Positions 1 to 7,564 of a stretch of 64,000 nucleotides of DNA are shown here, piece after piece. How positions within the stretch are numbered: position 1 is the first letter of the stretch; each line of letters begins with the position of its first letter. This stretch comes from Streptomyces sp. NRRL B-24484 (GTDB lineage: Bacteria; Actinomycetota; Actinomycetes; Streptomycetales; Streptomycetaceae), in the NCBI RefSeq assembly GCF_000717715.1, contig NZ_JOAI01000025.1, forward strand, positions 1-64,000, in the 5' to 3' direction. The position numbers and the translations under genes are program-made. Under the pieces are notes generated by a model, which ran no database searches, had not been told where the DNA came from, and saw only the letters and a program-made list of their open reading frames with translations.

Positions 1-173
1 GAGGGGTGGTACGCGGCGGGCGTGTGGGGGTGCGAGGTGGTGGGGCTGGACCGGGGCGGGCGCGATTCTGCAGGTTCGCGCTGGTGGGGTGGCGCGGTCC
101 TCCGGGCTGACGGTTGGGGGGTGCCGCCACATGCCCCTGGGGGTGGTGCCTGGGGGCGCCATTTTGTGGTTTG

Positions 174-342
174 GCGCCATTCGGGTTGCGTGGCGCTCAC
201 TCGGTCTGGCGGCTGGGATGCCCCCGGGCGTCCCTGGCACGGCACCAGTTGGTGGGGAAAGCGGGACGTTGGTGGGGTGGCGCGATTTATTTGAATTAGC
301 GCTATTCGGGTTCCGTGGCGCTTACCCGACTTGGCGGCCGGG
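174..342. repeat. Imperfect direct repeat, two 44-base copies
   Basis: The segment at 174-217 recurs at 299-342 with 36 of 44 positions identical by eye, a spacing of 125 bases. Each copy contains GCGCCA-like and TGGCGC arms that could fold into a small hairpin. A shorter shared stretch (GGTGGGGTGGCGCG) also occurs near 83 and 270. The function is unknown. It may be remains of a duplicated intergenic unit. Confidence 0.5.
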
Positions 343-380
343 GGTGCAACTCCGCGCCCGTCGGAGGTCGCGCCGGTAGG

Positions 381-426
381 CGCCCGTGCCCCTGCCCGTG
401 CCCGTGCCCGTGCCTCTGCCGGTGCG
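381..426. repeat. Short tandem GCCCGT-type repeat
   Basis: A run of near-identical six-base units (GCCCGT, with GCCCCT and GCCTCT variants) lies immediately upstream of the DUF4184 gene. Read through, it would give alternating Pro-Val/Pro-Leu residues, which is why the longer upstream start for that gene was rejected. Confidence 0.6.
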
Positions 427-457
427 GGATGCGATGAGGGGCGGGGAGGATGGAGGG

Positions 458-1261
458 GTGCCGTTCACGTTGAGCCATGTTGCTGCGGTCCTGCCGCTGA
501 TCGGGCGGGGGGACGGTGGGGTGTGGGTGGCGTCGGGGCTGGTGGCGGGGTCGATGGCGCCGGACGTGCCGTTCTTCGCGGACTCACTGCTGCCGGGCGT
601 CTACCGGTACGGGGCCATCACGCACCGCTGGTGGGCCGTGCCGACCGTGGACGCGGGGATCGCCGCCGGGATGGTGGCGGCCTGGCACGGTCTGCTGCGC
701 GAGCCGCTGGCCGGTCTGCTGCCGCTGCCGGCGGAGGAGCCGCTGCCGCGGGGTGCCGCGGGGGCCGGGACGTTCGTGCTGTCGGCGGCGGTCGGTGCTG
801 CGAGCCATGTGCTCTGGGACTCGTTCACCCATCCCGGCCGGGCCGGGGTGCGGGCGTTCCCGGTGCTGGAGCGGCCGGTGGCGGCCGGGCTGCCGCTCTG
901 CACGGTGCTGCAGTACGGGACGTCGCTGCTGGGCCTGGCCGTGCTGCGGGCCCGGGGGCGCCGGGCGGAGCTGCCGTCGGCGCCGCAGCCGCACCCCACC
1001 GCCGCGGTGGGCCTGGTGGCGGCCGCGGCGGTGGGGGCGGTGCACCGGCTGGCCCGGCGGCAGCGTTCGCTGGTTCCGGAGTTCTGCTTCGGGGCGGGGG
1101 CCGGTCTGGCGGTCGGGGCGACGGTGTACGCGGTGCTCGCCGCGGACCGCGGCCGGGTGCCGTCCGTCGGGACGGCACCCGGGGCGGTGCCACAGCGCGT
1201 CGGGCGGTGCGTCAGACCGAGCGCAGCCGGGCGTAGGCGCGCAGGAAGAGCGCCTCGGTGA
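458..1261 (+). CDS. DUF4184 family membrane protein
   Basis: The predicted 267-residue protein begins with the hallmark of DUF4184 proteins, a start followed by PFTLSH, and then has a GSMAPDVPFF motif. The rest alternates hydrophobic and Ala/Arg/Pro-rich segments, consistent with several membrane spans. The family is uncharacterised and resembles membrane-bound hydrolase-like proteins with conserved His and Asp residues. The GTG start at 458 was chosen because PFTLSH follows directly and a GGGGAGGA ribosome site lies 8-15 bases upstream. A start at 386 would add a low-complexity Pro/Val run. The 3' end overlaps the convergent dipeptidase gene by 50 bases, so its Arg-rich C-terminus is less certain. 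Confidence 0.8.
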   Translation: MPFTLSHVAAVLPLIGRGDGGVWVASGLVAGSMAPDVPFFADSLLPGVYRYGAITHRWWAVPTVDAGIAAGMVAAWHGLLREPLAGLLPLPAEEPLPRGAAGAGTFVLSAAVGAASHVLWDSFTHPGRAGVRAFPVLERPVAAGLPLCTVLQYGTSLLGLAVLRARGRRAELPSAPQPHPTAAVGLVAAAAVGAVHRLARRQRSLVPEFCFGAGAGLAVGATVYAVLAADRGRVPSVGTAPGAVPQRVGRCVRPSAAGRRRAGRAPR

Positions 1262-2576
1262 GGGCCATCCGCTCCAGCTCCTCGGGGTCGACGCTCTCGT
1301 TCACCGCGTGGATCTGGGTGGTGGGCTCCTCCACGCCGATCAGGACGATCTCCGCCTGCGGGTAGAGGGTGCGCAGGGTGTTGCAGAGCGGGATCGAGCC
1401 GCCCTCGCCGGAGGTGACCATCGGGCGGCCGAACGCCTCCTGCATGGCCTCGCCCATCGCCTCGTAGGCGGGCCCGGAGGTGTCGGCGCTGAACGCCTCG
1501 CCCCCGCTGAGCACCGTGACGGTGGCCTGCGCGCCCCACGGGACCGCCGCCTCCAGGTGGGCGACGAGCGCCTGCTGGGCGCCCTTGAGTTCCATGCCCG
1601 GCGGGATGCGCAGGCTGACCAGGGCCTTGGCGGCGGCCTGGACGGAGGAGGTGGCGCCGATCACCGGCGGGGCGTCGATGCCGAGGACGGTGACCGAGGG
1701 GCGGGCCCACAGCCGGTCGGCGACGGTGCCGGTGCCGGTCAGCCCGACGCCGTCGAGGACCTTGGCGTCCGCCCGGAACTGCGCCTCGTCGTACTGGACG
1801 CCCGGCCAGACCTGGTCGGCCGTCAGGCCGGTCACGGCGACGTCGCCGTGCTCGTCGTGCAGGGTGCCGAGCAGCCTGACCATGGCCTGCAGGGCGTCCG
1901 GGGCGGCGCCGCCGAAGGCGCCGGAGTGCAGGTTGCCGCCCAGCGTGGTGAGGGCGACCTCGACCACCGTCATGCCGCGCAGGCTGGCGGTGACGGTGGG
2001 CAGGCCGGGGGCGAAGTTGCCGGTGTCGCCGATGACGATCACGTCCGCGGTGAGCAGTTCGGGGTGGGCCTCGGCGTAGCGCTCCAGGCCGCCGGTGCCC
2101 TGCTCCTCGGAGCCCTCGACGATGACCTTGAGGCCGACCGGCAGGCCGCCGTCGACCTCGCGCAGCGCCCGCAGTGCGGTGAGGTGCATGAGGATGTTGC
2201 CCTTGCAGTCGGCGGCGCCGCGGCCGTACCAGCGGCCGTCACGCTCCGTCAGCTCGAAGGGCGGGCTGAGCCAGGCGCTCTCGTCGAGCGGCGGCTGGAC
2301 GTCGTAGTGCGAGTACAGCAGTACGGTCGGGGCGCCGGCCGGGCCGGGCAGTTCGGCGTAGACGGACTGCGTGCCGTCGGGGGTGTCCAGCAGCCGCACG
2401 CCGGTGAGTCCCTCGGCGGCGAGCGCGTCGGCGACCCAGCGGGCGGCCTTCTCGCACTCCTCGACCGGGAACTGCCGGGGGTCGGCGACGGACGGGAACG
2501 CGACCAGCTCGGCCAGGTCGGCCTTGGCGCGCGGCATCAGGGATCGGACTGCCGCCGCCAGGTGCTGCTGGGTCAT
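1212..2576 (-). CDS. M20 family dipeptidase (metallopeptidase)
   Basis: This 454-residue protein is a zinc-dependent M20 peptidase of the dipeptidase/CNDP type, expected to cleave dipeptides or other small amides in the cytoplasm. Metal and catalytic motifs are present in order: HYDVQP near residue 89, GRGAADCKGN near 118-127, the EGSEEQG glutamate pair near 155, IGDTGNF near 185, and HAVNES near 422. A dimerisation domain lies between them, as in the family. The ATG start at 2576 has an AGGAGA ribosome site just upstream. A much longer open frame continues towards 4013, but that part is the antisense of the flavoprotein gene and is ignored. The substrate is not predictable from sequence. Confidence 0.93.
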   Translation of the reverse strand: MTQQHLAAAVRSLMPRAKADLAELVAFPSVADPRQFPVEECEKAARWVADALAAEGLTGVRLLDTPDGTQSVYAELPGPAGAPTVLLYSHYDVQPPLDESAWLSPPFELTERDGRWYGRGAADCKGNILMHLTALRALREVDGGLPVGLKVIVEGSEEQGTGGLERYAEAHPELLTADVIVIGDTGNFAPGLPTVTASLRGMTVVEVALTTLGGNLHSGAFGGAAPDALQAMVRLLGTLHDEHGDVAVTGLTADQVWPGVQYDEAQFRADAKVLDGVGLTGTGTVADRLWARPSVTVLGIDAPPVIGATSSVQAAAKALVSLRIPPGMELKGAQQALVAHLEAAVPWGAQATVTVLSGGEAFSADTSGPAYEAMGEAMQEAFGRPMVTSGEGGSIPLCNTLRTLYPQAEIVLIGVEEPTTQIHAVNESVDPEELERMALTEALFLRAYARLRSV

Positions 2577-2678
2577 CAGGTGTCTCCTGTTGACGAGGTG
2601 CGGGTGATTTGTCCGATCATAGGTCGGCACCTCGCCGTGACCCGAGTCATCCCTGGTCGCGGCGGTGGCGGACGGGTC

Positions 2679-2684
2679 TAGGAT
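2679..2684 (+). promoter_or_regulatory. Candidate -10 element, leaderless start
   Basis: TAGGAT matches the actinobacterial -10 consensus TANNNT and ends 6 bases before the GTG at 2691, so transcription would begin at or next to the start codon. There is no ribosome site before that GTG, which agrees with a leaderless mRNA. No convincing -35 box is seen. Confidence 0.5.
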
Positions 2685-2690
2685 GCGATC

Positions 2691-3983
2691 GTGACTGACA
2701 CCGGTAGCTCCCTCGACCCGCACTCCGACGAGCACGAGGCCGTCGGGAACGAGGCCGTTCCCGACGCCTCCGGCCAGACCGCCGTGGACCCCGAGGCCAC
2801 CGGGCCCGACCCGCTCGGCGGCGTCTGGGACGTGGTCGTCGTCGGTGCCGGCCCGGCCGGCTCCTCGGCCGCGTACGCCGCAGCGACCCAGGGCCGCCGG
2901 GTGCTGCTCCTCGACAAGGCGGAGCACCCCCGCTACAAGACCTGCGGCGGCGGCATCATCGGCCCCTCCCGGGACACCCTGCCGCCCGACTTCAAGCTGC
3001 CGCTGCAGGACCGCGTCCACGCCGTCACCTTCGCGCTCGGCGGTCGCTTCACCCGGACCCGGCGCTCCAAGCGCATGCTGTTCGGCCTGGTCAACCGGGA
3101 CGAGTTCGACCTGCGCCTGGTGCAGGCCGCCGAGCAGGCCGGCGCGGTGCTGGTCACCGGCGTGACCGCGACCGGCGTCGAGCAGGACGGCGACGGCCGC
3201 ACGGTGTTCGTCACCACGGCCGACGGCCGCCGGATCGAGGCCCGCGCGGTGGTCGGCGCCGACGGCTCGGCCAGCCGGATCGGCCGCCACGTCGGCGTCT
3301 CCTTCGACCAGATCGACCTCGGCCTGGAGGCGGAGATCCCGGTGCCGGAGGAGGTCTCCCGGGCCTGGGCCGGCCGGATCCACCTGGACTGGGGCCCGCT
3401 GCCCGGCTCGTACGGCTGGGTGTTCCCGAAGACCGACTCGGGCACGCTGACCGTCGGCGTCATCTCGGCACGCGGTGACGGCGAGCGCACCAAGCAGTAC
3501 CTCGCGGACTACATCCGGCAGTTGGGCCTCTCCGGCTTCGAGCCGAGCATCGAGTCCGGGCACCTGACGCGCTGCCGCGCCGAGGACTCGCCGCTCTCCC
3601 GCGGGCGGGTGCTGGTGGCCGGCGACGCCGCCGGACTGCTGGAGCCGTGGACCCGCGAGGGCATCTCGTACGCCCTGCGGTCCGGCCGGCTGGCCGGCGA
3701 GTGGGCGGTGAAGCTCGCCGAGGCCGAGGGCAACGCGGACGTGCGGCGGCAGGCGCTCAACTACGCCTTCGCGATCAAGGCGGGGCTGGGCGTGGAGATG
3801 CGGGCCGGCAAGGTGATGCTCGGTGCCTTCGAGCGCCGGCCGCACCTGTTCCACGCGGCGGTCTGCCTGGTGAACCCCGCGTGGCGGGCCTTCGCCCGGA
3901 CCACGCAGGGGCACACGACGTTCGCGCAGGTGATGCGGGAGCACCGCGCCGCGCGGAAGCTGGCGTCGGTCGCCGGGCGGTGA
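2691..3983 (+). CDS. Geranylgeranyl reductase family FAD-dependent oxidoreductase
   Basis: The 430-residue protein is a FAD-binding monooxygenase/reductase-fold flavoprotein of the geranylgeranyl reductase family, which saturates isoprenoid chains or acts as a general lipid dehydrogenase. After a roughly 45-residue acidic, likely disordered leader comes a Rossmann motif GAGPAG near 51, then the KTCGGG motif near 83-88 typical of this family, and the second FAD motif GDAAGLLEPW near 311. In actinomycetes such proteins are often linked to menaquinone modification, but the neighbours here do not show a pathway. The GTG start is supported by the -10 element directly before it. It converges on the chitinase gene across an inverted repeat. 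Confidence 0.9.
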   Translation: MTDTGSSLDPHSDEHEAVGNEAVPDASGQTAVDPEATGPDPLGGVWDVVVVGAGPAGSSAAYAAATQGRRVLLLDKAEHPRYKTCGGGIIGPSRDTLPPDFKLPLQDRVHAVTFALGGRFTRTRRSKRMLFGLVNRDEFDLRLVQAAEQAGAVLVTGVTATGVEQDGDGRTVFVTTADGRRIEARAVVGADGSASRIGRHVGVSFDQIDLGLEAEIPVPEEVSRAWAGRIHLDWGPLPGSYGWVFPKTDSGTLTVGVISARGDGERTKQYLADYIRQLGLSGFEPSIESGHLTRCRAEDSPLSRGRVLVAGDAAGLLEPWTREGISYALRSGRLAGEWAVKLAEAEGNADVRRQALNYAFAIKAGLGVEMRAGKVMLGAFERRPHLFHAAVCLVNPAWRAFARTTQGHTTFAQVMREHRAARKLASVAGR

Positions 3984-3990
3984 GGACCGA

Positions 3991-4071
3991 GGGCGCGGGG
4001 AACTGACGCACACCCGGGTGGGCCGTCATTCGGACGGCGCCCGCATCCGGGTTGCGCAGTTCCCCGCGCCC
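3991..4071. terminator. Bidirectional hairpin; copy 1 of the intergenic repeat
   Basis: GGGCGCGGGGAACTG at 3991-4005 is exactly complementary to 4057-4071, giving a 15-bp perfect stem around 51 bases. It lies between the ends of two convergent genes (3983 and 4089), the right place for a two-way terminator. The same arm sequence recurs at 21445, 33595, 50962, 58292 and 58349. Confidence 0.75.
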
Positions 4072-4088
4072 CTGGGTCGGTGGCCGGG

Positions 4089-6380
4089 CTACTGCTTGAG
4101 GCCGGTGTCGAGGGCGGTGATCAGGGTGCCGGAGGGGGTGTCGCCGGACATCTCCCAGATCATCGCGCCGAGCAGGCCCTTGGACTTCAGCCAGGCGGTC
4201 TTCCTGCCGATCGACCAGGGGTCGTCGAAGGTCCACCACTGGCCGCCGGCGCCGGCGCCGGTGTAGCCGTAGGTGGAGACGGACTGTTCGTCGTGGCGGA
4301 CCGTCAGGTTGGGCACGCTCGCGAGCAGGTTGTTGTACCCGCGGGTGCCGGCCTCCTCGGCGAACTGACCGGGGGCCGCGCCGCCCGCCGCCTGCCACTC
4401 GCCGTTGGCCCCGCCGTCGGTCACGTTCTGCCAGCCGCGGCCGTAGAAGGGCAGGCCGATGGTGAGCTTGCGCGGGTTGACCCCGGCGTCCAGGTAGGTC
4501 TGGACGGCCGACTCCACCGAGAAGTGGAAGCCGTACGGGTCCTGGGCGTCGGTGTAGAGGTTGGCCTGGTGGCCGGTGCGGTTCGGCTCCCAGGAGTTGT
4601 CGCTGCCGGCGCCGTGGAAGTCGTAGCCCTGGACGTTGGCGATGTCGAGGGACTGGAAGATCTTCGAGAGGTCCCAGCCCTGGGAGATCTTGGCGGGGTC
4701 GGCCGGGGTGAAGGCGGTGAGCAGCCGGTGCGGGCCGCCGAGGGCGTCCAGCTGGGTGCGGAACTCGGCGAGCAGCGCCGTCAGGTTGGTCCTGTCGTTC
4801 GCCGACCAGTGGTTGCCGGCGTGGCCGTCGGGGGAGCCGGGCCACTCCCAGTCGAGGTCGATGCCGTCGAAGATCCCGGCGGCGGCGCCGGGGCCGCCCG
4901 CGCCGTTGTAGAGCGGCAGGTTGCCCTTGATCCAGAGGTCGATGCAGGAGGAGACGAGCTTCTTGCGGGAGGCGTCGGTGGCGGCGGCGTCGGAGAAGTA
5001 CTTGGAGTAGGTCCAGCCGCCGAGCGAGACCACGACCTTGAGGTTCGGGTACTTGGCCTTGAGCTTCTTCAGCTGGTTGAGGTTGCCGCGCAGCGGGGCC
5101 CAGCCGTCGTCGGCGACCCCGTCGACGGACTGCGCGGCGCTGAACGGGCGGGAGTAGTCGGCGTCCGCGTCGCCCGCGTTGGTGCCCTGGTCCGGGTCCT
5201 GCGGGTCGGCGGTGGTGCCCTTGGTGACTCCGGACAGGCAGGTCAGGTTGACCGGGTCGATGTTCTCGAAGGCGTAGTTGATCACGTCGAGCTTGGCGGC
5301 GCTGCCCGAGGTGTCGAGGTTCTTCACGAAGTACTGGCGGCCGTAGATGCCCCACTGGGTGAAGTAGCCGACCCGGGCGTACTTGCCGGTGCCGACCAGG
5401 TCCGCGGTGGTGACGTTCAGTGCCGGGCTGGCCGGTGAGGCGTTGTCGGCCGCGTCCCGCGCGCGGACGGTGAAGCCGTACGCGGTGGCTGGGGAGAGGC
5501 CGGTGACGGTGGCGGCGGTGCCGGTGACGGTCTGCGCGAGCGTGCCGTCGCGGTACACGTCGTAGGCGGCGACCCGCTGGTTGTCGGTGGCGGCCGTCCA
5601 GGCCAGCGCGACGCTGCTGGAGGTGACGGCGGTGGTGTGCAGGGCGGCCGGCGCGGTCGGCGGCACGGTGTCGCTCGCCGGGTCGACCGTCCGGGCGGTC
5701 ACCGCGGGGCTGAGCGGGCCGGTGTTGCCGCGGCTGTCCTTGGCGCGCACGGTGAGCCCGTACGCCGTCGCCGGGGTGAGGCCGGTCAGGGTCGCCGAGG
5801 TGGTCGCGGAGGTGCCGAGCACGGTCGAGCCGTTCAGCACCTCGTACGAGGCGACCGGGAAGTCCCCGGCGCCGGCGGCGTGCCAGCTCAGGGCGACCGT
5901 GTGCGCGGTCGTGTCGGTGACCTGCGGGGTGCCGGGCGCGCCGGGCGGCACGTCGGCGCTGCCGTCGCACTTGTCGCCGTTGATCCGGCAGCCGGTGGGC
6001 GTGCCGATCGGGCCGTTGGCGACGAACCAGAAGCTGTACGGCTCGGTGGTGGCGTGCGGTTGCACGGTGCCGTTGTAGTAGGCGTTGACGGCGGTGACGT
6101 GCCGGCCGGTGACGGTGGCCTGGCCGTTGTAGCTGCTGGAGACCGTCACCCCGGCGGGCAGGTCGAACTCCAGGGTCCAGCCGGTGACGGCGGTGGCGTT
6201 GTCGTTGCGGACGACGAAGGTGCCCTTCCACCACGAGCCGTTGTCGGCCGTGGTGAAGCTCGCGGTGAGGCGGCCGGCGGCGTGCGCCGGGACCGCGGCG
6301 AGCAGGGCGAGCGGCAGTGCGAGCACGGCGAGCAGGGCGGTGGTACGGGCCCTGGCGCGCCGTGGCGGCCGGTCGTGCAT
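4089..6380 (-). CDS. Secreted GH18 chitinase with carbohydrate-binding and two FnIII domains
   Basis: This 763-residue precursor hydrolyses chitin outside the cell. It starts with a basic, hydrophobic signal peptide ending near an AHAAG site (about residue 34). A CBM2-like binding module (about 35-145, Trp-rich, ending with CRINGDKCDG) and two fibronectin type III domains (about 150-240 and 245-335, each with the ATAYGLTV/ATAYGFTV signature) follow. The C-terminal GH18 barrel carries DGIDLDWEW with catalytic Glu512. Streptomyces chitinases commonly have this layout. The ATG at 6380 is the only good start in front of the signal peptide. Its promoter at 6439-6468 contains a DasR-like palindrome, so control by N-acetylglucosamine status is likely. 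Confidence 0.95.
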   Translation of the reverse strand: MHDRPPRRARARTTALLAVLALPLALLAAVPAHAAGRLTASFTTADNGSWWKGTFVVRNDNATAVTGWTLEFDLPAGVTVSSSYNGQATVTGRHVTAVNAYYNGTVQPHATTEPYSFWFVANGPIGTPTGCRINGDKCDGSADVPPGAPGTPQVTDTTAHTVALSWHAAGAGDFPVASYEVLNGSTVLGTSATTSATLTGLTPATAYGLTVRAKDSRGNTGPLSPAVTARTVDPASDTVPPTAPAALHTTAVTSSSVALAWTAATDNQRVAAYDVYRDGTLAQTVTGTAATVTGLSPATAYGFTVRARDAADNASPASPALNVTTADLVGTGKYARVGYFTQWGIYGRQYFVKNLDTSGSAAKLDVINYAFENIDPVNLTCLSGVTKGTTADPQDPDQGTNAGDADADYSRPFSAAQSVDGVADDGWAPLRGNLNQLKKLKAKYPNLKVVVSLGGWTYSKYFSDAAATDASRKKLVSSCIDLWIKGNLPLYNGAGGPGAAAGIFDGIDLDWEWPGSPDGHAGNHWSANDRTNLTALLAEFRTQLDALGGPHRLLTAFTPADPAKISQGWDLSKIFQSLDIANVQGYDFHGAGSDNSWEPNRTGHQANLYTDAQDPYGFHFSVESAVQTYLDAGVNPRKLTIGLPFYGRGWQNVTDGGANGEWQAAGGAAPGQFAEEAGTRGYNNLLASVPNLTVRHDEQSVSTYGYTGAGAGGQWWTFDDPWSIGRKTAWLKSKGLLGAMIWEMSGDTPSGTLITALDTGLKQ

Positions 6381-6438
6381 GGTGGTCTCCCTGTCTGGTG
6401 TGGGGGTGCCGTACAGGGGTGCCGGGAAGCCGTCGACG

Positions 6439-6468
6439 ACTGTAGGTGGTATGGACCAATGCGGTCAA
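6439..6468 (-). promoter_or_regulatory. Chitinase promoter with embedded DasR-like (dre) site
   Basis: Reading leftwards, TTGACC (6463-6468), an 18-base spacer and TACAGT (6439-6444) form a near-consensus vegetative promoter for the chitinase gene 58 bases ahead. Within the spacer, 6447-6458 reads TGGTCCATACCA on the transcribed strand, a perfect inverted TGGT/ACCA repeat differing at two central bases from the DasR site TGGTCTAGACCA known for Streptomyces chitinase promoters. A repressor bound here would block RNA polymerase directly. Confidence 0.75.
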
Positions 6469-6476
6469 CGGTGCCG

Positions 6477-7505
6477 TCAGGACTCGAAGTTGACGATCGG
6501 TCGGACGACCTGCCGGAGCAGCTCGTCGGCGAGCGGGCTGCGCGCGTACAGCACCACCCGGCCGTGCCGGGCCCGGCTCACCAGGCGGGTCTCGGAGAGC
6601 ACGGCCAGGTGCTGGCTGACCGCACCCGGGGTGACGCCGAGCCGTCGGGCCAGCTCGGTGGTGCTGGTCGGCTCGTCCAGCATGGTCAGCAGCCGTGCCT
6701 TGGGCGCCCCGACCAGCTGCTCCAGGGCCCGCCGGGTGGGCGGTGGTGCGGCCGGGCCGGCCATCGTCCGCTGCCCGCGCGCCGGGTAGTTGATCGCCGG
6801 TGGATGGTCGTCGCTGATGCTGGTGATGGCGCCGCGGGCGAAGAACGTCGGGGTGAACACCAGGCCGCGGCCGCCCACGGCGATGTCGGTGTCGCCGTCG
6901 CCCCAGTCCCGGCGGATCGTCAGCACGCCGTCCTGCCAGAGCAGCCGCGGGTCCAGGTCCTCGAAGAGCGCCGCCGCGCCGCGCTCCGCCAGCACCCGGG
7001 AGCGGTGCACGATGTCCGCGTACAGCACCGACCGGGCCCGCGGCCACCACTGCGGTGCCAGGCAGTGCGTCCAGTAGGTCTCCAGCGCGTCGGCGATCCG
7101 GGCGATCAGCCCGGCCGGATCGGCCAGCCCGTCCGCCAGCGGCGGCGGCAGCCGCCGGTCGTGCGGCAGGAAGGTCCGCTCCAGCTCGCCGCGCAGCCGG
7201 TCCGGCGCGAGCGCCCGGACGGCGGCCAGCTCGGCCGGGAACTCGGGGAAGGGCGTGTTCGGGCGCGGGGTCAGGAAGTCCGGCACATAGCGGTTGGTCG
7301 CGACCAGCGAGCGGAGCAGCGGCGCGCAGTCCAGCTGCTCGAACACCGGCCGGATCCCCTCGAAGACCGGCGTCTGGTGGACGTACGTCCCCGGGTGCGT
7401 CCACATCCGCAGGCTGAGCACCGTCTCCTGCATCGGTGAACAGGCGAAGGACGCCGCCGCGAGGTCCTCCAGGCCGAGCCGGAAACGGTGCACGTGATCC
7501 CCCAT
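6477..7505 (-). CDS. ArsR-type winged-helix transcriptional regulator with N-terminal DUF5937-like domain
   Basis: The 342-residue protein has a C-terminal ArsR helix-turn-helix (about 245-320): LLTMLDEPTSTTELARRLG followed by GAVSQHLAVLSETRLV and a wing RARHGRVVLY. The first 230 residues form a separate alpha/beta domain of the kind found in a group of actinobacterial ArsR-like regulators. It has no metal-binding Cys cluster, so it is unlikely to be a metal sensor. It is divergent from an MFS transporter 59 bases away, the usual layout for a regulator and the exporter it controls. The ligand is unknown. The ATG at 7505 was chosen as the first start in frame. Confidence 0.87.
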   Translation of the reverse strand: MGDHVHRFRLGLEDLAAASFACSPMQETVLSLRMWTHPGTYVHQTPVFEGIRPVFEQLDCAPLLRSLVATNRYVPDFLTPRPNTPFPEFPAELAAVRALAPDRLRGELERTFLPHDRRLPPPLADGLADPAGLIARIADALETYWTHCLAPQWWPRARSVLYADIVHRSRVLAERGAAALFEDLDPRLLWQDGVLTIRRDWGDGDTDIAVGGRGLVFTPTFFARGAITSISDDHPPAINYPARGQRTMAGPAAPPPTRRALEQLVGAPKARLLTMLDEPTSTTELARRLGVTPGAVSQHLAVLSETRLVSRARHGRVVLYARSPLADELLRQVVRPIVNFES

Positions 7506-7564
7506 TCGTCAGCCCCGGGCTAAATCAATACCGGTGACTGATCCGCATGCGGTGCGATGATGCC
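7506..7564. promoter_or_regulatory. Divergent promoter/operator region between regulator and MFS gene
   Basis: The 59-base gap between the two start codons holds an AT-richer core (7521-7545) with the palindrome ACCGGT at 7530-7535 flanked by ATCA (7524-7527) and TGAT (7539-7542), a quasi-symmetrical site suited to a dimeric ArsR protein. TGCGAT at 7553-7558 could serve as a weak -10 for the rightward gene, 6 bases before its ATG. Confidence 0.4.

Larger units (their letters stand above)
1..457. other. Left-edge region without a supported gene
   Basis: No reading frame here looks like a real protein. The open frames give Gly/Trp/Arg-rich translations with no family resemblance and overlap one another on the same strand. 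The stretch contains an imperfect direct repeat (174-217 and 299-342) and a run of GCCCGT-like hexamers just before the first gene. An AT-rich patch around 283-306 is unusual for this DNA, but I could not define a promoter in it. Confidence 0.5.

Noticed and set aside
22..294. Possible short gene at the left edge
   Set aside because: No family, no ribosome site, and overlapping alternative frames of equal quality on the same strand.
2577..4013. Long minus-strand frame extending the M20 peptidase by nearly 500 residues
   Set aside because: The extension is the antisense of the flavoprotein gene. A start with a good ribosome site exists at 2576, and M20 proteins have the resulting length.
3775..7404. 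A 1209-codon minus-strand frame across the chitinase and ArsR-type genes
   Set aside because: The recognisable chitinase and ArsR domains are in other frames of the same strand. This frame has Arg/His/Pro-rich nonsense.
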